The translations under genes were made by a program, and so were the position numbers. DNA of 51,138 nucleotides from Meridianimarinicoccus aquatilis. GTDB taxonomy: Bacteria > Pseudomonadota > Alphaproteobacteria > Rhodobacterales > Rhodobacteraceae. The stretch lies in NCBI RefSeq assembly GCF_004358675.1, contig NZ_SMZO01000026.1, forward strand, positions 1 to 51,138. Direction: 5' to 3'. Of this stretch, positions 7,291-16,875 are shown one piece after another. Positions within the stretch are counted from its first letter, which is position 1. Every line of letters starts with the position of its first letter. The notes beneath the pieces were generated by a model. The model was not told where the DNA came from. It ran no database searches and was given only the letters and a program-made list of their open reading frames with translations.

Positions 7291-8697
7291 GTGAAGCACA
7301 TGTCAAAGACGGTTGGGCGGCTTGCCGCACTTGCGATGGGAACTTTTCTTGCGTTTCCGGCCAGTGCTGAGACGCTGACGGACGCATTGGTATCCGCGTA
7401 TAACAACAGTGATCTTCTGGACCAAAGCCGTGCGGTTCTAAGAGCCGCGGACGAAGATGTGGCTGGCGCTGTCAGCGCACTGCGCCCCACACTGGATTAC
7501 CAGATTTCAGAATCCTACGGGTACGATGGGAACCCTAGTTCATCGGGCTTTCAGGACACATTCAGCACCAGCCTGGATCTGATCGCAGAACTGGCAATTT
7601 ATACCGGTGGCCGCAATCGCATGGCGCTTGAAGCCGCCAAAGAGGCTGTTCTCGCGGCACGAGAGGGGCTGATCGTTCAAGAGCAGACCGTTCTGTTCAA
7701 TGCGGTTGATGCGTATATGACCGTGTATGCGGCCGTTGAAACTGTCGAGCTGCGCCGAAACTCGGTGCGCGTTCTGAACGAAGAAGTCCGCGCAGCGCGG
7801 GATCGTTTCGAAGTCGGTGAAGTCACCCGCACCGACGTGGCACAAGCCGAAGCCCGCTTGGCACAAGCCGAGGCAGATCTGGTTGCGGCCGAAGGCGATC
7901 TTGAGACTGGGCGCGAGCTCTACAACTTGGAAGTTGGCCGATATCCTGGCGTTCTTGCCGCACCGCCAAGCTTGCCCGAAGCAGCGCCAACCGAGACGGC
8001 GGCACGGGACATTGCGCTGCGCAGTCACCCACGAATTCTGCAATCCCAGCGTTTGGTTACGGTTGACGAGATTAACGTCAACAGCGCCGAAGCGGCTGTG
8101 CTTCCGACCCTCAGCGCATCGGCATCTGTTGGGTACTCCAACGCCGAAGACCGGTTTGGACGTACAAACTTCGATGAGGACGCGGGCGTCAGTCTGACTC
8201 TGCGCGGGCCGATCTACCGCGGCGGTCAGTTGAATTCGGTGTTCCGTCAAGCGAAGGCGCAGCGCGATAACAGCCGTGCACAGTTGCTACGCACCACGGC
8301 TGAGATTTCTGAGCTTGTGGGGCGGTCATGGGCCGTGCGCGATGTGTCCCGCGCAAGTTTGATTGCGACGGGCCGTCAGATTGAGGCGGCGCAAATCGCC
8401 TTTGACGGAACGCGCGAAGAAGCCACGCTTGGTGCACGCACCACACTGGATGTGCTGGATGCCGAACAGGATCTTCTGGATGCGCAAGCAAGCCGGATCA
8501 GCGCAAGCGCGCAAGAGCAGCGTGCGGTCTATGCACTGCTGGCGTCTATGGGCCGTTTGACTGCGGACTATCTTGGTCTGCCGGTGACAACCTATGACCC
8601 GGCAGCCTATTACAATGCCGTCAGCAATGCGCCGGTCATAGGAAGCGAACAGGGTATCCAACTGGACCGTGTGTTGAAAAGCATCGGGCGGCAGTAA
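7291..8697 (+). CDS. tolC: TolC family outer membrane efflux protein
   Basis: 468 residues. The GTG at 7291 has GGGGGA eight bases upstream; ATG 7300 is the alternative. A signal peptide ends PASA before ETLTDAL. Two repeats of long helical hairpins (for example EVRAARDRFEVGEVTRTDV and EGTREEATLGARTTLDV-like segments) alternate with strand segments such as LDLIAELAIYTGGRN and SLTLRGPIYRGGQLN, the usual TolC repeat. It forms the outer-membrane trimeric tunnel for type I secretion and RND pumps. It ends in a strong terminator shared with cobQ. Confidence 0.93.
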   Translation: MKHMSKTVGRLAALAMGTFLAFPASAETLTDALVSAYNNSDLLDQSRAVLRAADEDVAGAVSALRPTLDYQISESYGYDGNPSSSGFQDTFSTSLDLIAELAIYTGGRNRMALEAAKEAVLAAREGLIVQEQTVLFNAVDAYMTVYAAVETVELRRNSVRVLNEEVRAARDRFEVGEVTRTDVAQAEARLAQAEADLVAAEGDLETGRELYNLEVGRYPGVLAAPPSLPEAAPTETAARDIALRSHPRILQSQRLVTVDEINVNSAEAAVLPTLSASASVGYSNAEDRFGRTNFDEDAGVSLTLRGPIYRGGQLNSVFRQAKAQRDNSRAQLLRTTAEISELVGRSWAVRDVSRASLIATGRQIEAAQIAFDGTREEATLGARTTLDVLDAEQDLLDAQASRISASAQEQRAVYALLASMGRLTADYLGLPVTTYDPAAYYNAVSNAPVIGSEQGIQLDRVLKSIGRQ

Positions 8698-8718
8698 ACT
8701 CTGCTGCCATACCCAGTC

Positions 8719-8752
8719 AAAGCGCGCTTGTTCAGTCAGGCGCGCTTTTTTA
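8719..8752. terminator. Bidirectional terminator between tolC and cobQ
   Basis: AAAGCGCGC, a 12-nt loop, then GCGCGCTTTTTT. It has a strong T-run on the plus strand for tolC. On the minus strand the hairpin is followed by TTT only; the cobQ stop codon lies at its edge. Confidence 0.8.
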
Positions 8753-10207
8753 ATGCGCTACGGGGTTGGCGAGGGAAAGCAACTGACGCAGGTCCATGTG
8801 CCTTTCCAAATGCGCAGCCAAGGCATCAAGCGCGGCATCTACCCCCGCTTCGAACTGATATGACTGGCCCTTATGCCCCAATCCCGACAGATAGCTGGCG
8901 CGGAAGTTGTCGGCGGCAAACAGTCCGTGCAGATAGCATCCTTGAACACGGCCATCGGCACTTTGTGCGCCCTGACGCGCACCTCGCACATCTAGCCATG
9001 CCGCGTTCGTGTCTGGCCCTTCCGTCCGCCCGACATGGATTTCGTACCCCGTCAAAACGTCACCGGTGGGCAGATATCTCACCTGATTCAGGGAGAGGTG
9101 CTTTTCGGGCGTCATGACAGTGGTCACGTCCAACAAGCCCAGGCCATCCACTGTTTGGGGAAAACCTTCGATGCCGTCTGGGTCTGCGATGGTCTTCCCC
9201 AACATCTGGTACCCGCCGCAAATCCCCAACACATGCCCCCCGCGACGCACATGAGCCACAAGATCAATGTCCCAACCTTGTGCACGAAAGTCGGCCAGAT
9301 CAGAAATGGTGGATTTGCTGCCGGGGATCAGGACAAGGTCGGCGTCGCCGGGCAGGGGCTGCCCTGACTGCACGATCTGAACATCCACGGAGGGATCGGC
9401 ATTAAGAGGGTCGAGATCGTCGAAATTGGCGATACGGCGCAACTTTGGCACGGCAACTTTGAAGCCGTCACCCGCATGACTGCGAATGTCCATGATATCT
9501 TCGGCCGGAAGACGCCATGCCTCGTCGAACCATGGAATGACCCCAAGCGAAGGCCAGCCTGTGCGGGTTTCAATTTCTGTCAGGCCGTCATCAAACAGAC
9601 TTGGGTCCCCGCGAAACTTGTTGATGGCAAAGGCGCGGATGCGGTCCCGGTCGCTGACGGGCAACACGGCGTGCGTGCCCACGATTTGCGCGATGACGCC
9701 GCCTCGGTCAATGTCGCCGACCAGCACAACCGGCACGCCCGCCGCTTCGGCAAATCCCATATTTGCAATGTCGCCGGCGCGCAGATTGATCTCGGCAGGG
9801 CTTCCGGCGCCTTCAACGATGACCAGATCGCATTCTTCAGACAGGCGTTTGAAGCTGTCTAAAACGGCGGCCATCAAATGCGGTTTGTGTTTTGCATAGT
9901 CCCGCGCCTTCAGCGTGCCGGTTCGTTTGCCCTGCACTATGACCTGCGCTCCACGTTCTCTTTCAGGTTTCAGCAAAACGGGGTTCATATCGACGATGGG
10001 GTCGCGCCCAGCCGCGCGCGCCTGAAGCGCCTGTGCGCGCCCTATTTCACCGCCGTCGATCGTGACAGCCGCATTGTTGGACATATTCTGCGGTTTGAAC
10101 GGGGCAACCCGCAATCCTTGCCGGGTGAAGGCCCGTGCTAACCCGGCAACGACCAGAGATTTTCCGACATTCGATCCGGCGCCTTGGATCATGATGGCCT
10201 TGGTCAT
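8750..10207 (-). CDS. cobQ: Cobyric acid synthase
   Basis: 485 residues, the family length. It amidates the side-chain carboxylates of adenosylcobyrinic a,c-diamide with glutamine and ATP in cobalamin synthesis. The N-terminal P-loop-like domain begins [21 protein letters not shown]. The middle has [20 protein letters not shown]. The C-terminal class I glutaminase-like domain has the nucleophile in [13 protein letters not shown] and the histidine in GCYLHGLF. The start is ATG 10207, with AGGA six bases upstream; ATG 10213 is less well placed. No other cobalamin gene and no cobalamin riboswitch are visible nearby. Confidence 0.95.
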   Translation of the reverse strand: MTKAIMIQGAGSNVGKSLVVAGLARAFTRQGLRVAPFKPQNMSNNAAVTIDGGEIGRAQALQARAAGRDPIVDMNPVLLKPERERGAQVIVQGKRTGTLKARDYAKHKPHLMAAVLDSFKRLSEECDLVIVEGAGSPAEINLRAGDIANMGFAEAAGVPVVLVGDIDRGGVIAQIVGTHAVLPVSDRDRIRAFAINKFRGDPSLFDDGLTEIETRTGWPSLGVIPWFDEAWRLPAEDIMDIRSHAGDGFKVAVPKLRRIANFDDLDPLNADPSVDVQIVQSGQPLPGDADLVLIPGSKSTISDLADFRAQGWDIDLVAHVRRGGHVLGICGGYQMLGKTIADPDGIEGFPQTVDGLGLLDVTTVMTPEKHLSLNQVRYLPTGDVLTGYEIHVGRTEGPDTNAAWLDVRGARQGAQSADGRVQGCYLHGLFAADNFRASYLSGLGHKGQSYQFEAGVDAALDALAAHLERHMDLRQLLSLANPVAH

Positions 10208-10240
10208 GGGCATTCCTGCGGAGGCGTCGAGGGCGTCAGG

Positions 10241-10270
10241 CGAAAAAAAACGCGCCAAGCGGCGCGCCTT
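10241..10270 (-). terminator. Rho-independent terminator after the DUF6280-like gene
   Basis: On the minus strand, CGCGCC-GCTT-GGCGCG is followed by eight T residues. It separates the DUF6280-like gene from cobQ, which therefore probably has its own promoter. Confidence 0.8.
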
Positions 10271-10292
10271 TTGTAATGCTATCAGTGTCGGA

Positions 10293-10607
10293 TCAGGCTG
10301 CTTCGGCCTGCTGGCTGCGGCGTTCACTTTCTTCACGCGACAGTGCGACAGACGTCCGAACGCCTTTGCCGACGAAATCCATCAAGCCGGATACAACCCG
10401 TTCGTTCGGGTCAATACCCGCGCAGCTCAGAACTTCGCGTCCATCACGCGACCGCGCCCAGCGTGCGATTTGCTCGGGGCCGTTTCCATATTTCTTGTCA
10501 TCCGCGATCGCGTCATCTAACGCTGCCAGAACGACAGCCGCAAATAATTTCTTCGCTCGGTTGCCTTGCTCGTGGCTGTACGCGGTGCCGTCAACAAACT
10601 CGCCCAT
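10293..10607 (-). CDS. DUF6280-like conserved small protein
   Basis: 104 residues with no signal peptide or membrane segment. It is mostly helical and charged, with the recognisable stretches [41 protein letters not shown] and [15 protein letters not shown] recall closely similar proteins as a conserved Rhodobacterales family, labelled DUF6280; function unknown. It diverges from efp across 214 nt and has its own terminator. The ATG at 10607 sits after an AAGGAACC Shine-Dalgarno on the minus strand. Confidence 0.75.
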   Translation of the reverse strand: MGEFVDGTAYSHEQGNRAKKLFAAVVLAALDDAIADDKKYGNGPEQIARWARSRDGREVLSCAGIDPNERVVSGLMDFVGKGVRTSVALSREESERRSQQAEAA

Positions 10608-10750
10608 GTGGGTTCCTTTATTCTTGCTCTTGCATCTTTGGGGTGAAGGGCACTATGCCCTTTTCGCGCCGATTCGGTATTGCAATTTTGTCATACCACA
10701 ATTGACCCCAATGCATAGCTAGACATCGATATACAGGCTCGACCTGTGTC

Positions 10751-10779
10751 TTGCCTGCTTTGCGAAGGGTGGATATAGG
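10751..10779 (+). promoter_or_regulatory. Candidate efp promoter
   Basis: TTGCCT (10751-10756), a 17-nt spacer and TATAGG (10774-10779), about 43 nt before the efp ATG. The spacing is ideal and each box matches the sigma70 consensus at four of six positions. Confidence 0.45.
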
Positions 10780-10821
10780 TGCGGGAAATAATGTTTCAAC
10801 CTTTCGTAAAGAGGTCCAGTA

Positions 10822-11385
10822 ATGCCCAAGATCAACGGAAACGAAATCCGCCCCGGCAATGTTCTTGAGCATAATGGTGGCCTGTGGGCCGCTGTGAAAG
10901 TTGATCATGTCAAACCGGGCAAAGGTGGCGCGTTCGCACAAGTAGAACTCCGCAACCTGCGCAATGGTTCCAAGCTTAACGAAAGATTTCGGTCAGCCGA
11001 CAAAGTTGAGCGTGTTCGGTTGGAGCAAAAAGACCAGCAGTTCCTCTATGAGAGTGACGGGATGTTGGTGTTCATGGACACAGAAACTTACGAACAGATT
11101 GAGCTACCTTCAGAAATTTTGGGGGATCGTCGTCCATTCTTGCAAGATGGCATGACTATTGTTGTGGAATTCCACGAGAGCGAAGCCCTGAACGCGACAT
11201 TGCCGCAAAAGGTGACCTGCAAAATCGCCGAGACAGAGCCGGTGGTGAAAGGCCAGACTGCGGCAAACAGTTTCAAGCCTGCGATTTTGGAAAACGGTGT
11301 GAAGGTCATGGTCCCGCCCTTTGTGGGGCAGGACGAAGACATCATCGTGAATACAGAAACGATGGAATACGCAGAGCGCGCATAA
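10822..11385 (+). CDS. efp: Elongation factor P
   Basis: 187 residues, full length. It binds ribosomes stalled on polyproline and promotes peptide bond formation. The KOW-like N-terminal domain has the tip lysine K34 in VKPGKGGAF, the site beta-lysylated by EpmA in enterobacteria. Two OB domains follow, the last containing [19 protein letters not shown] and [21 protein letters not shown] lies nine bases before the ATG. No lysylation genes are in the window. Confidence 0.97.
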   Translation: MPKINGNEIRPGNVLEHNGGLWAAVKVDHVKPGKGGAFAQVELRNLRNGSKLNERFRSADKVERVRLEQKDQQFLYESDGMLVFMDTETYEQIELPSEILGDRRPFLQDGMTIVVEFHESEALNATLPQKVTCKIAETEPVVKGQTAANSFKPAILENGVKVMVPPFVGQDEDIIVNTETMEYAERA

Positions 11386-11476
11386 ATTCTTGCGGGCGGG
11401 TGAAACCTTTTCAGACATCCGTCCGTATCTTCTGTTGTCCACGTCATATCGGCGTGCGTAGCCAACAGGAGTTCTC

Positions 11477-11890
11477 ATGAAGATTTTTCCCACCGCTTTT
11501 GCCTTTGCACTGTCCGCAAGCGCCGCGCTGGCGGCCGGACACGGTATGGCTCCGATGGTCGAAGCGCACGATCAAAGCGTTGCCAATGGTGTTGTCAGCG
11601 CCGAGCAGATCGTTGCCAATGAAAACGGCTGGCTGGTCGTGCACCGCACCGATGCTGATATGAAGCCCGGCCCCGTTGTTGGCCATGCGCCAATTCGTGC
11701 AGGTGAAACAGCCGATGTTGCCGCGATCCTGACCGAAGCTGTGGAGCCCGGCGAGATGCTTATGCTGATGGTTCATTCCGAAGCTGGCGGCATGCAGACG
11801 GGTATTTTCGAATACACGCTTGGCGCAAAGGAAGATGGCCCGATCCGGATAGACGGCAATCTTGTCATGGACGTGATCACAGCGCAGTAA
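11477..11890 (+). CDS. Secreted DUF7282-like protein
   Basis: 137 residues with a signal peptide (about 1-20, ending AALAA). The mature part is one small beta-rich domain: VVSAEQIVANENGWLVVHRT, then GPVVGHAPIRAGETADV and MLMVHSEAGGMQTGIFEY. This pattern, a surface property with 'vanishing' beta strands, matches what I know as DUF7282, found in secreted bacterial and archaeal proteins. Function unknown; periplasmic or secreted. CAGGAG precedes the ATG. It stands alone between efp and the xylose operon. Confidence 0.65.
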   Translation: MKIFPTAFAFALSASAALAAGHGMAPMVEAHDQSVANGVVSAEQIVANENGWLVVHRTDADMKPGPVVGHAPIRAGETADVAAILTEAVEPGEMLMLMVHSEAGGMQTGIFEYTLGAKEDGPIRIDGNLVMDVITAQ

Positions 11891-11935
11891 CGCATTGCTT
11901 TCACCAGTTTCCCCTTGACGATTACAGCGTGAATG

Positions 11936-11968
11936 CGCGCCTGTGGCAGGATGACTGTCACAGGCGCG
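11936..11968. terminator. Inverted repeat between convergent genes
   Basis: A perfect 10-bp stem CGCGCCTGTG/CACAGGCGCG with a 13-nt loop, lying between the DUF7282-like gene (+) and xylB (-). There is no immediate T-run, though TTTTT follows 25 nt later on the plus strand. Probably a transcription end or mRNA-stabilising hairpin for either direction. Confidence 0.5.
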
Positions 11969-12049
11969 ATACTGGGTGTTTCAGATTTTTCAATGGGGCG
12001 TCGGCGTGCCATGCATAAGGCAGGTCAGACGTCACCATGTCAGGATCTT

Positions 12050-13489
12050 TTATGAAAGCTCTCTGAGGGCGCGGTATGTTTCTTTGTAGCGGGCATGCGC
12101 GTCGTCAAAAGCCCTTCGCAAAGCCGGGTCCGGGTCTATGGTCGCGGCGATCTTGGGGGGCGTTGCGATGTCTATACCGGCGCCGCTCGCAGCCATCAGC
12201 CCAAGGCGTGCCGCCCCCAAAGCGGCACCGAAATCACCCGCTTCGGGGATATCAACCGGAACGTTCAGCGACGTTGCAATGGCCCTTAGCCAATACTCCG
12301 ACCTACTGCCACCGCCGACGGCGATCAAGCTGTCAAACCTTGTTCCCGTGGCCTGAAGCGCCTCATAATTGTCACGTAACGCATGGGTCACGCCTTCGAG
12401 CACGGCCCGAGTCCCCGCTGCGGTATCGGTGGCGTGTTCCAGCCCGATCAGCGCACCGCGCACCGCTGCATCATTGTGTGGCGTCCTTTCCCCGCCCAGA
12501 TAGGGCATGAACAGCGTGCGGCCGGGAGCCTGAAGCGCGCCAAGTGTGCCGGTCAGCGTTGCCGCATCCTGTCCGGTCAACCGGGAATACCAATTCAGGC
12601 TATCCGTGGCCGACAAGATGACACCCATCTGGTGCCAAGTATTCGGCACCGCGTGGCAGAACGTGTGTACCGACGTTTCCGGTGCCGGGCTGTAGCTGTC
12701 AGTGGCGGCGAAAAGCACCCCAGAGGTTCCCAGAGAGACAAACGCCTGACCAGCCTTCACAGCGCCCACGCCGATGGCAGAAGCGGCATTGTCCCCACCG
12801 CCGCCTGCAATCACGACGGCCGCTGGCAGGCCCCAAAGATCGGCCACTTCACGGCGCAGCGTCCCTGACGGCGCCGATCCTTCGACCAGTGTTGGCATGT
12901 TCTGACGGCTCAACCCGCAGGCTGCCAAAAGAACGTCTGACCAGTTTCGTGTGCCGGTATCCAGCCAGCTCGTGCCCGCCGCATCGGAGGGTTCCGAGAC
13001 GGCGTCACCGGTGAGCCAAAGCCGCAGGTAATCTTTGGGTAGCAGCACCTTTGCCGTCCGTTCCCAAATTTCGGGTTCGTTGTTGCGTACCCAGAGAACT
13101 TTGGGTGCGGTGAAGCCGGGGAACACGACATTTCCGGAAATCGCCCGAAAATCTGCATTCGCATCTAGCTCGGCCGCCTCGGCATGGGCGCGTGTATCGT
13201 TCCACAGAATGCAGGGGCGCAGAACGTTGTCGGACGCATCAAGCAAAGTCGCGCCGTGCATATGCCCGCTCAGCCCGATGCCTTGCACTGCTGACAAGGT
13301 GTTCCGTGACGCCAGTGCATCCATCACTGCCGTGGCGGCAGTGATCCAATCGGAGGGACGTTGCTCTGACCATCCGGGGTTGGGGCGTTGCACCTCAAGC
13401 GGGGCAGAGGCTTCATCGATCACGCGTTGAGCGTCGTCGATCAGCAGCGCCTTTATGCCAGAGGTGCCAAGATCAAGCCCGATATACAT
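12050..13489 (-). CDS. xylB: Xylulokinase
   Basis: 479 residues of the FGGY sugar kinase family. It phosphorylates D-xylulose to xylulose 5-phosphate. The N-terminal ATPase motif is [31 protein letters not shown] and ILWNDTRAH are xylulokinase signatures. The C-terminal domain has AVGGGSRSEYWLRAIA and GAALGAARLG. The start ATG 13489 overlaps the ABC gene stop as TGATG. xylA (xylose isomerase) is not in the window, so either it lies elsewhere or a different entry route exists. Confidence 0.95.
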   Translation of the reverse strand: MYIGLDLGTSGIKALLIDDAQRVIDEASAPLEVQRPNPGWSEQRPSDWITAATAVMDALASRNTLSAVQGIGLSGHMHGATLLDASDNVLRPCILWNDTRAHAEAAELDANADFRAISGNVVFPGFTAPKVLWVRNNEPEIWERTAKVLLPKDYLRLWLTGDAVSEPSDAAGTSWLDTGTRNWSDVLLAACGLSRQNMPTLVEGSAPSGTLRREVADLWGLPAAVVIAGGGGDNAASAIGVGAVKAGQAFVSLGTSGVLFAATDSYSPAPETSVHTFCHAVPNTWHQMGVILSATDSLNWYSRLTGQDAATLTGTLGALQAPGRTLFMPYLGGERTPHNDAAVRGALIGLEHATDTAAGTRAVLEGVTHALRDNYEALQATGTRFDSLIAVGGGSRSEYWLRAIATSLNVPVDIPEAGDFGAALGAARLGLMAASGAGIDIATPPKIAATIDPDPALRRAFDDAHARYKETYRALRELS

Positions 13490-14235
13490 CAAGCAGCCTT
13501 TTCGGGCTTCTTGCCCATGATGATCATGGAGAGGATGTCATCTTCGGTCACATCCTCAACCCGGCAAGTATCGATCAACTCACCATTTTTCATGACCGAC
13601 ACACGATCACAGAGGTCCATCATTTCGCGCGTGTCATGGCTGATCAGGAAAATCCCAAGGCCCTGGGCCTTCAGTTCCTGAATCAATTCCGCAACCATTT
13701 TTGTCTCGTGGACGCCAAGTGCGGCTGTTGGTTCATCCATGATAAGGATACGCGCATTAAAATAGACAGCCCGCGCGATGGCGACAGATTGACGTTGGCC
13801 ACCCGACAGGGCCGAGACGGGTTCCTGAAGTTTGCGGAAGTTGGGGTTGAGACGCGCCATGATCTTGCGTGTCTCCGCCTCCATCTTGGCGTCGTTCAGC
13901 ATGCCTGTGGCGGTGACGATCTCGCGCCCCAGAAACAGGTTGGCCGTGGCATCAAGGTTGTCGGCCAGCGCCAGCGTTTGATAAATCGTTTCAATGCTGT
14001 TGTCGCGGGCGTCTCGGGGGCTGTTGATTTGCACGGGCTTGCCGTTGACGCGAATCTCGCCGCTATCGGCCTTGTAAGCGCCTGACAGGATCTTGATCAG
14101 CGTCGATTTGCCTGCCCCGTTGTGGCCCAGAAGGCCCACGACTTCGCCGGGATAAAGGTCAATGCTCACCCCATTGACCGCGCGGACGCCGCCAAACGAG
14201 ATCGAGATGTCTTTCATTTCAACAAGAGGGGTCAT
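13489..14235 (-). CDS. xylG: Xylose ABC transporter ATP-binding protein, single-domain type
   Basis: 248 residues with one ABC domain: Walker [18 protein letters not shown], signature [17 protein letters not shown], Walker [13 protein letters not shown] and switch LISHDT. E. coli XylG is about twice as long with two fused ABC domains; here a homodimer must form. It energises the XylFH importer at the inner membrane. Overlaps xylH by ATGA and xylB by TGATG, so the genes are translationally coupled. Confidence 0.92.
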   Translation of the reverse strand: MTPLVEMKDISISFGGVRAVNGVSIDLYPGEVVGLLGHNGAGKSTLIKILSGAYKADSGEIRVNGKPVQINSPRDARDNSIETIYQTLALADNLDATANLFLGREIVTATGMLNDAKMEAETRKIMARLNPNFRKLQEPVSALSGGQRQSVAIARAVYFNARILIMDEPTAALGVHETKMVAELIQELKAQGLGIFLISHDTREMMDLCDRVSVMKNGELIDTCRVEDVTEDDILSMIIMGKKPEKAA

Positions 14236-15527
14236 CCTTTGCCTCCGGTACGCTTGCGATAGATGATATCGATCAGGACAGCGAGAACGAGAACGGCGCC
14301 AACGACGATGTTCTGGAACGGCGCATCAACGCCGACCATGGCCATACCTGATTGAAGGCTTTGCATGATCAACGCGCCAAGGATCGCACCGTGGATCGTT
14401 CCTAATCCACCCGACAAAGCCGTGCCGCCGATGACCGCCGCCGCGATGACGCGCAGTTCATCCAATGTGCCGATGTCGTTCGAATGAAACGACAGGCGGG
14501 CCGAGGCGACGACAGCGGACAAAGCGCACAGGGTGCCCATGATGGCAAACACCTTAACGGTCAGCAGGCGTGTGTTGATACCGGACAATTCAGCCGCGTC
14601 AGGGTTGCCGCCCGTTGCGAAAATATAGCGCCCCAACCGGGTGCGCCGTGCAACGACGGTCATGACAACCGCTGTGGCGATCAGCAAGAGGACCGAAATC
14701 GGCAAGCCGTAGGAGGCAGTGAACCCGTCTGGCATGACTTCACCGCGCGCGCTGAACTGCCGTTCCAAGACCCGCGTCGGAATCTGATAGGCGTTTAGTA
14801 TGGCGACAAAGCCGAAGATGCCTGCGGCGATCAAACCGGCAAGGCTGAACTCTGCCCACATGGGTTTGGGCGTCTGGCCGTGGGCGACCTTGTTCCGGCG
14901 GGAGTTGAACAGGGTCCCGACGGCTGCCAATGTTGCCAGTACGGCCACGATCCATGACCCGGTTGCGCCAAGCGTGCCGCCAATCCCTCCGAAGGATTGG
15001 AATGTCTTATCAAGCGGGCCAATCGTTTGCCCATCAGTAATGTACCAACCGGCGTTGCGCCAAACGAGCAGTCCGCCCAGCGTCACGATGAACGCGGGGA
15101 TACCCATGTACCCAACCAGCCAACCGTGGAAAGCGCCGATCAGGGCGCCGACGATAAGACCAACAACAATCGTCACCCAAGGGATCAACGGGTTGCCAAG
15201 GCCAAGGCCAAGAACGTCTGGAAGGAACGAGGTTTGGGTCATCGCCATGATGGCAGAACAAGTGGCCAGGATGGATCCAACGCTCAGGTCGATGTGGCGG
15301 GTGACAATGATGAACACCATTCCGGTGGCCATGATCGCGACAGACACGGTCTGAATCGTCAAATTGAAGATGTTGCGCGGGGTCAGGAACTGACCGCCGG
15401 TCAGGATATTGAACACGATGCACACGATGGCGAATGCGCCGATCATGCCAAGCAACCGTGTGTCGAGTTCGAGCGTTTTGGCGAAGCTGCGCTTGGGCGC
15501 AGCTTGCGGCGTGGAAGTATCTGTCAT
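14232..15527 (-). CDS. xylH: Xylose ABC transporter permease
   Basis: 431 residues with many hydrophobic segments (about 10-12), typical of the BPD_transp_2 (ribose/xylose) permease family. Diagnostic stretches are [15 protein letters not shown] near the first helices, [20 protein letters not shown], and the coupling loop [16 protein letters not shown] followed by [20 protein letters not shown]. It forms the membrane channel for D-xylose uptake with XylF and XylG. Confidence 0.94.
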   Translation of the reverse strand: MTDTSTPQAAPKRSFAKTLELDTRLLGMIGAFAIVCIVFNILTGGQFLTPRNIFNLTIQTVSVAIMATGMVFIIVTRHIDLSVGSILATCSAIMAMTQTSFLPDVLGLGLGNPLIPWVTIVVGLIVGALIGAFHGWLVGYMGIPAFIVTLGGLLVWRNAGWYITDGQTIGPLDKTFQSFGGIGGTLGATGSWIVAVLATLAAVGTLFNSRRNKVAHGQTPKPMWAEFSLAGLIAAGIFGFVAILNAYQIPTRVLERQFSARGEVMPDGFTASYGLPISVLLLIATAVVMTVVARRTRLGRYIFATGGNPDAAELSGINTRLLTVKVFAIMGTLCALSAVVASARLSFHSNDIGTLDELRVIAAAVIGGTALSGGLGTIHGAILGALIMQSLQSGMAMVGVDAPFQNIVVGAVLVLAVLIDIIYRKRTGGKG

Positions 15528-15633
15528 GGGGATGCTCCGCGAAGGGAAGGGCGGTCAGGCTGACGCGCCGGGGCGGGACTTTAAGGCTGGGGTGGAAACG
15601 GCAGACGTTGCCGCCGTTTCCGGTGGATTCAGA

Positions 15634-16659
15634 TCAGTTGCAAGGGGCCGGGCCGTTGGTCACGCCCTGACACAGTGTTTCTTGCGCAATCCAACCCGCA
15701 TCGACAACTGTGGTCAGATTGTCCTTGGTGACCGGAACTGGCTCAAGGAACAGTGCGTCCATTTCGTTTCCGGTTGGCGACTCCCACTTGGTGGCACCTT
15801 CGATATCGGCCAACGCAGTGCCTCCTGCCAGTGCAACGGCGATTTCGCCAGCGGTCCGGCCGAGATCACGAGCGTCTTTCCAAACACTGACTGTCTGCGT
15901 GCCAAGCGCGATGCGATTCAGGGCGGCGTGGTCGCCGTCCTGACCGGATACGGGGATGCCGTCCATGCCTTGAGCGGTCAGCGCTGCAACTGCGCCGCCA
16001 GCCGTGCCGTCATTGGAGGCCACGACCGCGTCGACTTCGTTGTTTTGCGCTGTCAGGATCTGTTCCATGTTGCGCTGTGCGTTAGAGGGCAACCAGCCAT
16101 CCGTGTAGCTTTCTGCGACAATCGTAATGTCGCCCGCGTCCACGGCTGCCTGAAGAACCTCTTGCTGTCCGCCGCGAAGGAAATCCGCGTTCGGGTCAGT
16201 TGGCGAGCCCTTGATCATCACGTAGTTGCCGGTGGGCTGCTGTTCGAGAACGGCGCGCGCCTGCATCCGGCCAACTTCGACGTTGTCAAAGGTCAGATAA
16301 AATGCGCGCGGATCGTCGATCAAGCGGTCATAGCCAACGACCGGAACACCGTTGTCGTAGGCGGCTTGTACCGCTGGGATGATAGCTTGGCTGTCTTGCG
16401 CGAGGATGATCAAAGCATCGACGCCCTGCGCGATCAGGCTTTCCACATCGGACAGCTGCTTGGATGAAGATGATTGCGCATCGGCGCTGACATATTCCGC
16501 ACCGGCTGCGTCAAGCGCGCCAAGAATTGCGGCTTCGTCAGTCTTCCAACGCTCTTCTTGAAAGTTGGACCAGCTGACGCCTACGGTCAGATCTTGTGCG
16601 TGAGCGGATGCCGCAAATCCAGCGGCCATCGCCGCCGCGGCGATGAGTGACTTGTGCAT
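15634..16659 (-). CDS. xylF: D-xylose-binding periplasmic protein
   Basis: 341 residues. GGAGG lies seven bases before ATG 16659. The signal peptide (1-22) ends SAHA. The mature protein is a two-lobed PBP type 1 binder very like E. coli XylF: VGVSWSNFQEERWKTD, GYDRLIDDPRAFYLTFDN, YTDGWLPSNAQRNMEQ, VASNDGTAGGAVAALTAQG and VSGQDGDHAALNRIA. The first gene of xylFHGB, with 106 nt before xylH. Expression is probably repressed by the divergent ROK protein. Confidence 0.95.
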   Translation of the reverse strand: MHKSLIAAAAMAAGFAASAHAQDLTVGVSWSNFQEERWKTDEAAILGALDAAGAEYVSADAQSSSSKQLSDVESLIAQGVDALIILAQDSQAIIPAVQAAYDNGVPVVGYDRLIDDPRAFYLTFDNVEVGRMQARAVLEQQPTGNYVMIKGSPTDPNADFLRGGQQEVLQAAVDAGDITIVAESYTDGWLPSNAQRNMEQILTAQNNEVDAVVASNDGTAGGAVAALTAQGMDGIPVSGQDGDHAALNRIALGTQTVSVWKDARDLGRTAGEIAVALAGGTALADIEGATKWESPTGNEMDALFLEPVPVTKDNLTTVVDAGWIAQETLCQGVTNGPAPCN

Positions 16660-16715
16660 AAAGTGCCTCCCTTGGCTTTGCCTTTTCAGGCGACCAGACG
16701 TTTCTGGCTGAGGGG

Positions 16716-16747
16716 AACATGCCGTCAATTAATTTTGTTGTCAAAAT
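16716..16747 (-). promoter_or_regulatory. xylF promoter with overlapping inverted-repeat operator
   Basis: On the minus strand a perfect TTGACA (16739-16744), a 17-nt spacer and CATGTT (16716-16721). The -35 lies inside the inverted repeat ATTTTG-N4-CAAAAT (16732-16747). The position suits a repressor site, most likely for the ROK-family XylR encoded divergently. The -10 is poor, as often at regulated promoters. Confidence 0.6.
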
Positions 16748-16875
16748 AAAAAATGTGGAAATCCAGCCAAGAGCTGTGCAAAAGTCAGAAACAGGGAGCA
16801 TTATTGTGCGTTTGCAGCATTTTTTCCGCAGTGCAGTAACGCATAATATTTGATTGCTGAATAAAAGGGGAGCGC

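Noticed and set aside
10208-10292. Cobalamin riboswitch upstream of cobQ
   Set aside because: The 85-nt gap is filled by the terminator of the neighbouring gene and is too short; no B12-box-like sequence is seen.
15409-16467. 352-residue plus-strand ORF opposite xylF
   Set aside because: Antisense to xylF, which has a signal peptide and full family motifs.
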